In this document: positions 42,725 to 51,800 of the stretch, in pieces
Position numbering within the stretch: the stretch's first letter is position 1
Layout of the letters: every line of letters begins with the position of its first letter
From: Streptomyces sp. NBC_01214
GTDB taxonomy: Bacteria; Actinomycetota; Actinomycetes; Streptomycetales; Streptomycetaceae
Direction: 5' to 3'
Length of the DNA stretch: 64,000 nucleotides
Assembly (NCBI RefSeq): GCF_026340975.1
Contig: NZ_JAPEOS010000003.1
Coordinates: forward strand, 1,364,001-1,428,000
Translations under genes and position numbers: made by a program
Notes under the pieces: generated by a model
What the model saw: the letters and a program-made list of their open reading frames with translations, nothing else
What the model was told of the DNA's origin: nothing
The model's database searches: none

Positions 42725-44005
42725 TCAGACCACCGTCACCGGGTGGCGGACCACCGCGTCGAAGAGGTAGCCCTGCGTGTTGTGGACCGACCGATCGGGC
42801 TGCGTCCGTCCGGTCGCGTCGGTCGCCCGCGCCAGCAGCGAGGTGGCACCCGTGGCCCGCGGGGTCCACGGCACCGACCAGCGCACCCAGCCGCCCCGGC
42901 GCGGGGTGTCGTGCAGCCGGGCCCGCCGCCAGTGGACGCCGCCGTCCGTACTGACGTCGATCCGGGTGACCGGGGCCGCGCCCGACCAGGAACGCCCGGT
43001 CAGCAGCCGCGGCCGGTGCACGGGGACGGAGGCCCCCAGCTCCAGCTCGAAGGCGCTCTTGAGGGTCTGCCGGGCCAGCGGGGCACTGCCCTGCGCCGGG
43101 TGCTCGGGCCCGAACAGCCGGTACAGGTCGGTGTTCCAGGGCGAGTACAGGGGCTCCCCGCTCACTTCGATGTCCCCGACCCACTTGATCGACGAGATCC
43201 CGACCCAGTCCGGGACCACGAGGCGGACCGGCCCGCCGTGGTCGGGCGGCAGCGGCTGCCCGTTCATCTCGTAGGCCAGCAGTACGTCGTCCAGCGCCTT
43301 CGAGACCGGCAGCGGGCGCCGCACCCGGCCCAGGTTCACCCCGTTCGCCACCACCTCGTCGTCCAGCCCGCGCGGCAGGACGTCCACGGCCCTCGGGGTC
43401 ACGCCCGCAAGGCGCAGTACGTCCGACAGCCGCGCGCCGCGCCAGCGCGCGACGCCGATCGCCCCCAGGGTCCACGCGGTGCCGGTGACGGCCTGGCCCT
43501 GCTGCGTGGCGTAGAAGCTGCGGCCGTTGCCCGCGCACTCGATGAACAGCGTCCGTTCCACCGGCCGCAGCGCGCGCAGCCGCTCGTACGACAACTCCAG
43601 CGGGCCGCCCGCCAGCCCGTCGCCCCACACCTTCAGCCCCCACGCGGCGACATCGATCCGCGGGGTGGAGGTGTGATTGCGCACGAAGAACCGGTCGATC
43701 GGGGTGAGCGGGCCCGTGCCGCGCAGCGCCGCGAAGTTCGTCTCCGCGTTCGTACCGCGCAGGGTGAACAGCTCGGGCGGCAGCGGCTTGACGGTGCGCG
43801 GCACCGGGTCGGCGACGGGCCCGCCCGGCGCGGCCGAGGCCGCGCCGCCGCCCGCGGCCGCACCCAGCGGTCCGGCGGCGGCCCCCACCGCGAACAGCTT
43901 CAGCAGATCACGGCGGTCCAGCCCGGCGGAGCGGGCGCGGCCGCGCGCCCACTGCCGCAGGCGCGTGCGGTCGTACCGGCTCTCGTCGGACAGATCGAGG
44001 GGCAT
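42725..44005 (-). CDS. Exported molybdopterin-dependent sulfite-oxidase-like oxidoreductase
   Basis: 426 residues. The N-terminus has RRDLLKLFAVGAAAG followed by an Ala/Gly-rich stretch, a Tat-type signal as expected for a cofactor-loaded enzyme. The Mo-binding domain includes FFVRNHTSTP and FIECAGNGR, whose Cys coordinates molybdenum. The C-terminal dimerisation domain begins around residue 310 (TRIDVSTDGGVHWRRA, typical of the Mo-co dimer domain). ATG 44005 is chosen; the frame upstream to 44101 is non-coding. It probably oxidises sulfite or a similar small substrate, or acts like YedY on methionine sulfoxide; no heme partner gene adjoins. Confidence 0.9.
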   Translation of the reverse strand: MPLDLSDESRYDRTRLRQWARGRARSAGLDRRDLLKLFAVGAAAGPLGAAAGGGAASAAPGGPVADPVPRTVKPLPPELFTLRGTNAETNFAALRGTGPLTPIDRFFVRNHTSTPRIDVAAWGLKVWGDGLAGGPLELSYERLRALRPVERTLFIECAGNGRSFYATQQGQAVTGTAWTLGAIGVARWRGARLSDVLRLAGVTPRAVDVLPRGLDDEVVANGVNLGRVRRPLPVSKALDDVLLAYEMNGQPLPPDHGGPVRLVVPDWVGISSIKWVGDIEVSGEPLYSPWNTDLYRLFGPEHPAQGSAPLARQTLKSAFELELGASVPVHRPRLLTGRSWSGAAPVTRIDVSTDGGVHWRRARLHDTPRRGGWVRWSVPWTPRATGATSLLARATDATGRTQPDRSVHNTQGYLFDAVVRHPVTVV

Positions 44006-44153
44006 GGCAGGAGCACTCCTTGGTCGCGGTTCCCACGGACCGTAGGGCCCGGGACGGGCCGCGGGAACCTTCCCACGCCGATGTCCACGAACCCGCAACA
44101 CTGCCGCAACCGCCGATTACCGCTGGTCGGCGGAGATTCGGCAGGATGTGGGC

Positions 44154-44687
44154 ATGACCGAGATCCTTACCCCCCGACTCCTCCTCCGCCGCTGGAGCGA
44201 AGACGACCTCGTCCCCCTTTCGGAGATCAACGCCGACCCGGAGGTGATGCGCTGGATCGGCGAGGGCGAGACCCTCGACCTGGACGAGACGGCCGAGGAG
44301 ATCGAGCGCTGGGAGGAGGAGTGGGACGAAGAGGGGTTCGGGCTCTTCGCCGTCGAGCTCCTCGGCTCCGGCGAGCTCATCGGTGCCGTCGGCCTCTCGG
44401 TCCTCGAGAACCTGCCGGACGCCCGCGCCGACGTCCAGATCAGCTGGCGGCTCGGCCGCCAGTACTGGGGCCAGGGCTATGCCTCCGAGGCCGCGCACGC
44501 CACCTTGGAGTTCGCGCTCCAGGACCGCGGCCTGGACCGGGTCGTCGCGATCAACCGGATGAGCAACACCGATTCCGAGAACGTGATCCGCAAGCTGGGC
44601 ATGGTGATGGAACGGGACACCGTCGACCCCCGCTACGGGACCTCGGTGCGCGTCCACGGCATCGACCTCACCGAGTACGAGGCCTGA
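44154..44687 (+). CDS. GNAT-family N-acetyltransferase (RimJ-like)
   Basis: 177 residues. LTPRLLLRRWSEDDL opens the fold in the RimJ/RimL manner, with LGRQYWGQGYASEAAHATLEFAL (about 100-122) as the acetyl-CoA pyrophosphate loop and NTDSENVIRKLGMVMER as the C-terminal strand/helix. A long acidic insert (EGETLDLDETAEEIERWEEEW) is notable. It transfers acetyl from acetyl-CoA to an amine or protein N-terminus. AGGA precedes ATG 44154; a GTG at 44148 is also in frame. Confidence 0.9.
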   Translation: MTEILTPRLLLRRWSEDDLVPLSEINADPEVMRWIGEGETLDLDETAEEIERWEEEWDEEGFGLFAVELLGSGELIGAVGLSVLENLPDARADVQISWRLGRQYWGQGYASEAAHATLEFALQDRGLDRVVAINRMSNTDSENVIRKLGMVMERDTVDPRYGTSVRVHGIDLTEYEA

Positions 44688-44735
44688 TCCGCGTCCCTGA
44701 TGCGCGTCCTTGATCCGCGCCCCTGATCCGCGCGG
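44684..44735. repeat. Four tandem 13-bp repeats after the GNAT gene
   Basis: Units CTGATCCGCGTCC, CTGATGCGCGTCC, TTGATCCGCGCCC and CTGATCCGCGCGG. The first overlaps the GNAT stop codon. Possibly replication slippage; no stem-loop is formed. Confidence 0.7.
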
Positions 44736-44890
44736 CCGCATCAACCGATCGGCCGACCCCGCGGTCCTCCGGACCTCCCGCCCGATCCGTCCACCGGTCG
44801 GACCCGCCGGGGCTCCGGCGCGGCGAGCATGGACCCGGGGGAGCGGGAGGACGTACCCGGCCCTCCCGCCCCGGAGCCGAGAGGGACACC

Positions 44891-45514
44891 ATGAACGCGC
44901 ACGACCGACTCCTCCTCGACGGGGCCCGCCGCGGCGACGCGGCGGCGGTGGGCGCGGCGCTCGCCGCGGGCGCCGCCGTGGAGGCCCGCGACGAGGAGCT
45001 GCGCACGCCGCTGCTGCTCGCCGCGCTCGGCGACCACGTGGCCGTGGCCGAACTGCTGGTCGCCGCCGGAGCCGACCCGAACGCCCCGGACTCCCGGGAG
45101 GACAGCCCCTGGCTGGTCACCGGCGTCACCGGCAGCGTGCGGATGATGCGCCTGCTGCTGTCCGTCGGACCGGACCTGAAGCAGCCCAACCGCTTCGGCG
45201 GGATCGCCCTCATCCCGGCCGCCGAGCGCGGGCACACCGCGTACGTGCGCGCCGTGCTCGACGCGACGGACATCGACGTCGACCACGTCAACCGGCTCGG
45301 TTGGACCGCCCTGCTGGAGGCGGTGATCCTCGGCGACGGCGGTCCGCGCCACGAGGAGGTCGTCGCGGTTCTCCTCGCGGCGGGCGCCGATCCGCTGCTG
45401 CCCGACCACGAGGGGGTGACCGCGTACGAGCACGCCGCCCGCCGGGGCTTCGACGGCATGGCGCGGGTCCTGAAGGCGGCGGCCGACGCGGCGGAAGCCG
45501 GGCGGAGCCGGTGA
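44891..45514 (+). CDS. Ankyrin-repeat protein
   Basis: 207 residues, almost all ankyrin repeats: RLLLDGARRGDAAAVGAALA, TPLLLAALGDHVAVAELLVAAGADPNAPD, GIALIPAAERGHTAYVRAVL and GWTALLEAVILGD, ending with a fifth repeat. Cytoplasmic, no signal. GAGAGGGACACC precedes the ATG. It overlaps by four bases (GTGA) the beta-propeller lipoprotein gene, so both are made together. It may protect or scaffold a partner, as small bacterial ankyrin proteins do beside catalases or secreted proteins. Confidence 0.9.
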   Translation: MNAHDRLLLDGARRGDAAAVGAALAAGAAVEARDEELRTPLLLAALGDHVAVAELLVAAGADPNAPDSREDSPWLVTGVTGSVRMMRLLLSVGPDLKQPNRFGGIALIPAAERGHTAYVRAVLDATDIDVDHVNRLGWTALLEAVILGDGGPRHEEVVAVLLAAGADPLLPDHEGVTAYEHAARRGFDGMARVLKAAADAAEAGRSR

Positions 45515-46677
45515 ACCCCCACGCGCCGGGCGACCGCACCCGTACCCGTACCCGTACCCGCACCCGCGCCGATACCCGCGGGTGCGGCGCGCTCGCGGTG
45601 CTCGCCGCGGCCTTGCTGCTCGGCGCCTGCTCCCCGAACGCGGTGCCCGTGCCGCAGGGCCCGGCGCCCTCCGCCGCCTCCCCGCTGCCCGCCACCGCCC
45701 CCACCCCGCAGGGGTTGCTGCTGACCGCCGACTTCGGGGCCGACACCGTGACCTTCGTCGACCCGGAGCGCGGCGCGGTCGCTTCGGTCACCGTGGGCAG
45801 GGCCCCCTACGGTCTGGCCGTGGGCACGGACGGCCGGGCGTGGGTCGCCACCGCCGAGGGCGTGGCCGTCGTCGACACGCGCACCCGCGTACGGCTGGCC
45901 CTGATCCCGCACCGCACCGCCACCGGCCCGGTCACCGACGGCGAGTACCGCGGCGGCGGCATGGGCATCGCGCTCTCGCCCGACGGCGCGCACGCCTACG
46001 TCGGGGTCAACGTCCCCGGCACCACCGGGGTCCTGGAGGTCCTCGACACGGCGAGGAGCGAGGTCACCGCCGCCGTACCGGTGGGCCGGCGCCCCTTCGA
46101 CGTGGACGTGTCACCGGACGGCGCCGAGGTCTACGTGACCGGCCACGACTCCTTCGACGTCACCGTCGTCGCGGCCGGCTCGTTGAGCCCCCGCCGGATC
46201 GAGGTCGCCCCCTACGGCACCGGGGGAGGGCTCGGCTCCTGGCTCAAGCCGCACTACGCCGTCGTACGCCCCTCCGACGGGCAACTGCTGCTCCCCTTCG
46301 AGGGCGAGCGGCTCGCCGTGGTCGACCCGCGGACCGGGCGGACCCGGATCGAACCGATGACCGCCGACACCCACCAGCACGGCGCCGCCGGCACGGCCGA
46401 CGGCCGGCTCCTGGTGGTCGGCACGGGCGCCGTGCGGCCGGGCGACGGCCGGGGTCCCTCGCTGACGGTCCGTTCCCCGGACGGCGCCGAGCGGGTGTAC
46501 CCGTTGCAGGGCCCGCACGAGGACGTGGCCGTATCCCGCGACGGCCGGACCGCCTACGTCACGGGCGGCTACACCCGGGACGGGTACTGGAACGGCATCA
46601 CGGTCGTCGACCTCGACACCGGAGCCACCCGCCGACTCGCGGCGGGCGCCCGGCCCCTGGGCATCACCGTCCTCTGA
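45511..46677 (+). CDS. YncE-like beta-propeller lipoprotein
   Basis: 388 residues. GTG 45511 overlaps the ankyrin stop. The n-region is an RT repeat (about 10 residues) coded by an ACCCGT hexamer array at 45538-45568. The hydrophobic core and lipobox LLLGAC give a lipid-anchored exported protein (Cys about residue 36). Then come seven-bladed propeller repeats of the YVTN/YncE type, each with a DxxxVxVxD/GxxPxxxxxSPDG pattern (VGRAPYGLAVGTDGRAW, VGRRPFDVDVSPDGAEVYV, DVAVSRDGRTAYVTGG). It may bind DNA, peptides or surface polymers; no catalytic site is seen. Confidence 0.85.
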   Translation: MNPHAPGDRTRTRTRTRTRADTRGCGALAVLAAALLLGACSPNAVPVPQGPAPSAASPLPATAPTPQGLLLTADFGADTVTFVDPERGAVASVTVGRAPYGLAVGTDGRAWVATAEGVAVVDTRTRVRLALIPHRTATGPVTDGEYRGGGMGIALSPDGAHAYVGVNVPGTTGVLEVLDTARSEVTAAVPVGRRPFDVDVSPDGAEVYVTGHDSFDVTVVAAGSLSPRRIEVAPYGTGGGLGSWLKPHYAVVRPSDGQLLLPFEGERLAVVDPRTGRTRIEPMTADTHQHGAAGTADGRLLVVGTGAVRPGDGRGPSLTVRSPDGAERVYPLQGPHEDVAVSRDGRTAYVTGGYTRDGYWNGITVVDLDTGATRRLAAGARPLGITVL

Positions 46678-46757
46678 GCCGTCCTCCGAGCCGTCCCCCC
46701 GAGTCGTCCTCCGAGCCGTCCCCGAGCCGTCCCCGGCCCGTCCTCCGAGCCGGCGAC
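46678..46757. repeat. GAGCCGTCC-type tandem repeats between converging genes
   Basis: At least five copies of CCGAGCCGTCC or close variants fill the 80-bp gap between the propeller gene and the next stop. They look like slippage-prone filler; a transcription-end role is possible. Confidence 0.65.
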
Positions 46758-47027
46758 TCAGCCCGGCGCCTCGGCCCCGCCGCCCGCGCGGATCGCCGCC
46801 AGGGCGGCGGCGTGCAGGGCGGCCGGGTCGCCCCGGTGGGCGCGGGGGCTCCCGGTGAGCGTGTACCACTCGTCGGCGTCCACGTACTGGACGTCGAACC
46901 GGAGCAGGCCCTCGGACGCCTCGGTGCTGCGCAGCGTGAGGGGGCCGGTGATCACGCCGACCTCGTCGGTCATGGCGCCGCCCGGCCCGGCGAGCACCTG
47001 GTCCTGCCAGCGGTGCGGACGCGTCAT
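46758..47027 (-). CDS. Small hypothetical protein
   Basis: 89 residues, starting MTRPHRWQDQVLAGPGG, with an antiparallel-strand pattern (VGVITGPLTLRSTEASEGLLRFDVQYVDADEWYTLTG) and an Ala-rich end. No signal peptide. ATG 47027 overlaps the stop of the HNH gene upstream (ATGA), so it is made with it and may be its intracellular partner. Family not recognised. Confidence 0.65.
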   Translation of the reverse strand: MTRPHRWQDQVLAGPGGAMTDEVGVITGPLTLRSTEASEGLLRFDVQYVDADEWYTLTGSPRAHRGDPAALHAAALAAIRAGGGAEAPG

Positions 47028-47782
47028 GAGGCGCAGGTGTCCAGCATCGTGGTGAGCATCTTCTTCTCCGGTTCGGTGACGGTCAGTCCGTACGCGGACT
47101 TCACGGTGGTCCAGGCCCGCCCGTACTGGCACCAGCTGGCCTGGTCCGGCGGCTGCCACAGGTCGGGGCTCTGGTCGCCCTTGGAACGGTTCGAGGCCGC
47201 GGTCACGGCCAGCAGCTGAGGACGGGTCAGGTCGTTGGCGAAGGCCTTGCGCCGCGCGGAGTCCCAGCCGGCCGCGCCGGAGCGCCAGCCCTCGGCGAGC
47301 GGCACCACGTGGTCGATGTCCATCTTCCCGGCGTCCGTGACGACCACCCCGTCGTAGAGGCTCTTCCAGTTGCCGGACACGGCCTTGCACTCGGCGTCCT
47401 GGGCGACCCCGGTGCCGTCGCGCTCCAGGACCACCTCACGGGTGTCGCACTTGTTGCCCTGCTGCGCCCAGTGCGTGAACTTGTCCCGGCTGTAGCCGGC
47501 CATCGTGCCCACCGGCGCCACCTCGAGCGCCGCCAACTGGGTCCGTGCCACGGCGGCGGTGGCCATACCGGGCAGTACGTCCCCACCGGCCTGTTTGGCG
47601 TCGTCGCCGGGTGAGTTCGGCGCCTTCGGGGACTTCGGCGCCGCGGTGGACGACGAGCCCGCGGGCGGCGCGGACGCCTCGGGGTTCCCGCCGTCCGGCG
47701 CGATCGGACCGGAGCACCCGGTGGCGGCGGCCAGCAGCAGCGCCACCAGCACCGCACCCGGCACGCGTATCTGACGTCCCAT
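47024..47782 (-). CDS. HNH-family lipoprotein (DUF1524-like nuclease)
   Basis: 252 residues. A signal peptide with lipobox ATGC (Cys near residue 23) and a Ser/Pro/Ala-rich spacer (about 25-65) lead to the catalytic region. The HNH-type core is MDIDHVVPLAEGW (about 152-164), with NDLTRPQLLAVTAASNRSKGD about 25 residues on, the pattern of GmrSD/DUF1524 secreted nucleases. Cys pairs (CDTRE and the C-terminal CQYGR, DTC) could form disulfides outside. It is likely an anchored, outward-facing DNase. It overlaps the small gene 46758-47027 by four bases. Confidence 0.88.
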   Translation of the reverse strand: MGRQIRVPGAVLVALLLAAATGCSGPIAPDGGNPEASAPPAGSSSTAAPKSPKAPNSPGDDAKQAGGDVLPGMATAAVARTQLAALEVAPVGTMAGYSRDKFTHWAQQGNKCDTREVVLERDGTGVAQDAECKAVSGNWKSLYDGVVVTDAGKMDIDHVVPLAEGWRSGAAGWDSARRKAFANDLTRPQLLAVTAASNRSKGDQSPDLWQPPDQASWCQYGRAWTTVKSAYGLTVTEPEKKMLTTMLDTCAS

Positions 47783-47875
47783 AACCCCACCCCGAGCCGG
47801 TACCGCTCCGCACGCTGTCCCGGAAACACTACCCAGAACCGGACAATCAACCTACGGAGGGCCCTCCGGCGGGCG

Positions 47876-47898
47876 TTGTCAGTGGCTCTCGCTAGTCT
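47876..47898 (+). promoter_or_regulatory. Exact PafBC-type DNA-damage promoter (RecA-NDp) of the MoxR/VWA operon
   Basis: TTGTCAGTG (47876-47884), 8-bp spacer GCTCTCGC, TAGTCT (47893-47898). All fixed positions of the mycobacterial consensus TTGTCRGTG-N8-TANNNT are present. Transcription would begin near 47905, about 80 bp before the first gene (47985). Confidence 0.72.
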
Positions 47899-47984
47899 CC
47901 CGACATACCGCAGCTCAGGGGGGTCGGCTCCCCCCTGTCAGGGCTGCGCGGAACCGGACGGGACAGGCGGAGGGGCACGGTCTG

Positions 47985-48851
47985 ATGGCATGGCTGGCGG
48001 CGGGCGAGGGGTACGAGATCGCCCTGGTGGAGGGACGGGTGGCGGCGAGGTCCGCCACCGGGCGGACGGCAGGAAGGCAGTTGAAGACGCTGCCCAAGGC
48101 CCTGAAGGACCATCCCGAGGTGGACCGGCTGCGCAGGCTGGCCGAATGGCTCGACCGGCACGAGGCGGCCTGCGCCGCGCAGGTGGACAGCTGGATGGTC
48201 TCCTCGCTGCCCGTGCCGACCGAACTGCTCGCCCGGGTCTGGCCGGACGAGGCCTGGCAGAGCGCCCTGCGCGATGTCGCCGTCGTCGGCGACGACCCCG
48301 ACGAGGTGGGCTTCCTGCGGGACGCCACCGCCTCCGGTGAGCTGAAGGTGGTCAACCTCGACGGCGAGACCGTCCGGCTCTCCCCCCGTACGGTGACCCT
48401 GCCGCACCCCGTGCTGCTGCCCGACCTCGACGACGTACGGGACTTCGCGGCCGAGCTGGGCATCGTGCAGCGGGTCGAGCAGATCCACCGGGCCACCTGG
48501 CTCAAGCCCGGCGAGGTCGCCGCCACCGCCACCGAGGTCCGCGACTACGCGGGCGGGGCCTTCCCCACCCGCTTCAGCCTCGCCGCCCGGGCCACGGGCC
48601 TCGGCTACCGGGTCTCCGGCGGCTACGCCACCTGCAAGGTCCGGGACTCCGGGATCGGCACCGAGGCCGCCGTGTGGATCGGCGAACCCTATTACGAGGA
48701 CGAGACCACCACCGGCGCACTGAGCTGGCACGACGAGGACGGCCGGGCGGTACGCCTGACGGAGGTCGGACCGGTGGCCTGGTCCGAAGGCATGCGGATG
48801 GCCGCGGCGCTGTACGCCGGGCGCAAGATCGAGGAGGGCGGGGACGCGTGA
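47985..48851 (+). CDS. DUF4132-domain protein, first gene of the MoxR/VWA/SWIM operon
   Basis: 288 residues, cytoplasmic. The stretch LPHPVLLPDLDDVRDFAAELGIVQRVEQIHRATWLKPGE (about 125-165) and the C-terminal VWIGEPYYEDET, then WSEGMRMAAALYAGRK, fit the DUF4132 domain as in the C-terminal part of E. coli YehI. Here it is a stand-alone protein, far shorter than YehI (about 1,200 residues). GGAGG precedes the ATG. It overlaps the next gene by GTGA. An exact PafBC-type promoter lies about 90 bp upstream. Molecular role unknown; family naming is from memory of the pattern. Confidence 0.8.
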   Translation: MAWLAAGEGYEIALVEGRVAARSATGRTAGRQLKTLPKALKDHPEVDRLRRLAEWLDRHEAACAAQVDSWMVSSLPVPTELLARVWPDEAWQSALRDVAVVGDDPDEVGFLRDATASGELKVVNLDGETVRLSPRTVTLPHPVLLPDLDDVRDFAAELGIVQRVEQIHRATWLKPGEVAATATEVRDYAGGAFPTRFSLAARATGLGYRVSGGYATCKVRDSGIGTEAAVWIGEPYYEDETTTGALSWHDEDGRAVRLTEVGPVAWSEGMRMAAALYAGRKIEEGGDA

Positions 48852-51800
48852 GCACCCACCAGGAAGACACCGACATGAACAAGGCCGAACTGCTGCTCAA
48901 GGCCGGAGCCGTACTGCCGCGGGACACCACCGGCGCCGGTCCCGACGTCGTGGAACTGACCGCGCGCTCCTACCGCCACCCCGGCCTCGGCGACGACCGC
49001 GTCGTGGTCCGGCTCGCTCCCGGCGAACTGGGCGCTGCCGAGGACCTCGCCGCCGGCTTCCTCGGACTCGTACGGGAGGAGGGCGAGCCGCCCGTCGTCG
49101 GGCTGAGCAAGCGCCAGGCGCTCGGCTTCCCCGAATGGGTCCTGGTGCACCACCCCGACGACGGCCACCACGCCCTCGCCGTCGTTCCCGAGCTGGACCG
49201 GATCGCCCGCCAGGCCAAGACCAAGCCCAAGGCCGCCCTCGACGCCTGCCTGGAACTGGCCGGCCGCCTCGCCGCGGCCGTCCCGCACTTCCTGCCCCTC
49301 TTCCACGAGCAGGCCGCGCGGCTCTTCCTCGCCGTCGAGAACACCACCTACGCCGCCCAGCTGTTCGGGCGGGCCCGGGACGCCGAGGCCCAGTACGGGC
49401 TGGCCATCGACGAGGACCGCCTCGACGCCGTCTTCCTCGAATTCGCACTCGTCGGCGCCCTGCCGGTGAAGGTGCTCACCGGCTACGGCAAGGCCCTCGC
49501 CGGCCGCGTCACCCCCGCCGAGGCCCACGAGCGCTTCCGCCGCCTGTGCGTGCGCCGCACCGCAGGCGGGCTGCCGCCCTCCGCCCAGGCCGCCACCGAA
49601 CTGCGCCGGCTCGCCCGCGCCGCGGGCCTGACCGGCACCGAACCCGAGCAGGACTACCTCGCCCAACTGCTGCCCCTGCCCGCCACCCTGCGCGCCGCGC
49701 TCGGCTGGTGGAAGGCACACCGCGGCGCCCTCGTGGCCCTCGCCCGCCGCATCCCCGCCGTCCGCGGCACGCTCCTCGGGCTGACCCCGCCCAGCGGAGA
49801 CGGCGGCGAGTTCACCGCCCTGTGGCTGGAGATCCTGGAGGAGTCCGGCGCCACCGCCGGCCTCGCCGACGGGGACCTGCCCACCGAGCAGCGCTGCGCC
49901 GACGGCACGGCCGGCTGGCTGGAGCGCTTCCACACCGCCCGCCACTCCGGCTGGGGCAGCCGCCCCACGCTCCCGCTCCTCCTCGACCTCGTCGAACGAT
50001 GCGCCGGGCAGCTGCGCACCGAACTCGCCCGGCCCGAACGGGAAGCGGGCCTGCGGATCGGCGTCGAGGACGCCGACCTCCTCGACCTGCTGCTCGCCCT
50101 GGACGTCCCGGTCGCCGACCCCGAGGCCGAGAGCGAGCACCGCCGGCACCGGCACGACCACCTGAACCTGACCGAGTGGGCCGACTGCGACCAGCGCCGC
50201 GACCTGCTCGCCCTCGCCGCCGACCAGCGCTTCCACCCCGCCTTCCGGCGCGCGCTGTACGCCTTCGGCGCCGGCCACGCCGATGTCGTCCGGTGCGTCG
50301 CCGCCTCGCCCGGCGGCCGCCCGCTGCTGGCCGCATGGATGCGCGACGTCGCCCTCGCCTCCACCGCCGCCGGCCTGCCCGGGGTCCCCGAAGCCATCGC
50401 GCGGCTGGGATGGCTGCCCACCGAAGCCCTGGAACTCGCCCCCGAGGAGGTGGCCGCCGCCGCGGCCGCGGACCTCGCCGAAACCCTCGCCCGCACCCTG
50501 CGCGGCGGCCTCTTCGAGGAACTGGCCTGGCCCTCCTGGGAGGAGGCCCTCGCCGAACTGAGCCCCGGCCAGGACCGGCAGGACCTGACCGTGACGGAGG
50601 CCTGGCCCTACCTGATCGTCGCCAACCAGACCCAGGTCCGGGTCATCGACGCCGACTCCACCGTCCTCACCCACGACCTGCGCGTGCCGACCGGTACCTC
50701 GTACAACCACGGCTTCCACTACGTCGACGGTGAACTGCTCGTCTTCTGGTCCTCCTGGAGCAGCAACGGCACGCAGGGCTACTGGCACCACTCGCCCGGC
50801 ACCGTCCTCACCCTGGACACCGACCGCAGCCACTGGTCGCTGCGCAGCGACCACCTCTCCCTGCCGCTCCCCGGCGGCGGGCGCACCACCGGCGGCGGAG
50901 TCCTGCACCGCGGCGACACGAAGCTGCCGGACGAGCGGCCCCTGCTGTCCGACGGCACCTCGTACTGGGTGTGGCACCGGCGCGACGAGGAGAACGACAC
51001 CGGCTGGCGCGAGTACGACCCCGTCGGCGGGACCTACGGGCGCTCCTCCCTGCCCGCGTTCTTCGCCGACGCGCTGCGCGCCGACCCGGACAGCGGCCGC
51101 CGCGGCGGGTCCTCCAACCGGCTGCGGCCGACTCCCACCGTGGCCGGCTCGGTCCTCGGCGAGCCCACCGACGGCCTGCTCGGCTGGCGCACCGTATGGA
51201 TCCGCGACCACGGCTGGGAGGGCACCGACACCGGCGGCCGCACCGTCGCCGTGCCCGAGGGCCGCGAGGTGCCCGTCGCCGCCCTCGCCTTCCCCGGCGA
51301 CGACCGGCCCCGCGCACTGTCCCAGCACTGGCAGGAGCTGAGCATCACCGACCCGGACGGGGTGGTCACCGCCCGCTCGCGCGACGGCCACCGCCGGCGC
51401 TCCGCCTTCGGCACGGGCAGCGTGGACCTTCCGCCGCTGTCGCACTGGTACGCCCTGCGCCCCCGCGACACCGAGGGCTCGGCCGTCCTGCGCGCCGCCG
51501 ACCGGGAGACCGTGGCCGCCCTGCTCAAGACGGCCGCCGCGGCCGACAAGGCCGCCGACCTGCCCGAGCTGGTGAGCGCGGCCCTGCCGAAGGTCACCGC
51601 CCCCGCGCTCATCGGCGGCATCGTCGAGGTCCTCCGCTTCACACTCACCCAGCAGAAGGCCCTGGACGCGATCGCCGCCCGGCTCCACCCGGACGACACC
51701 CCCGTCGAGGAGCGCGAGCAGGGCCCCGGCGACCGGCTGATCGCCGACGGACTCAGCGGTCTCATCGGCTCCGGCTACTACCGCTGGGGCGGCGAGAGCG

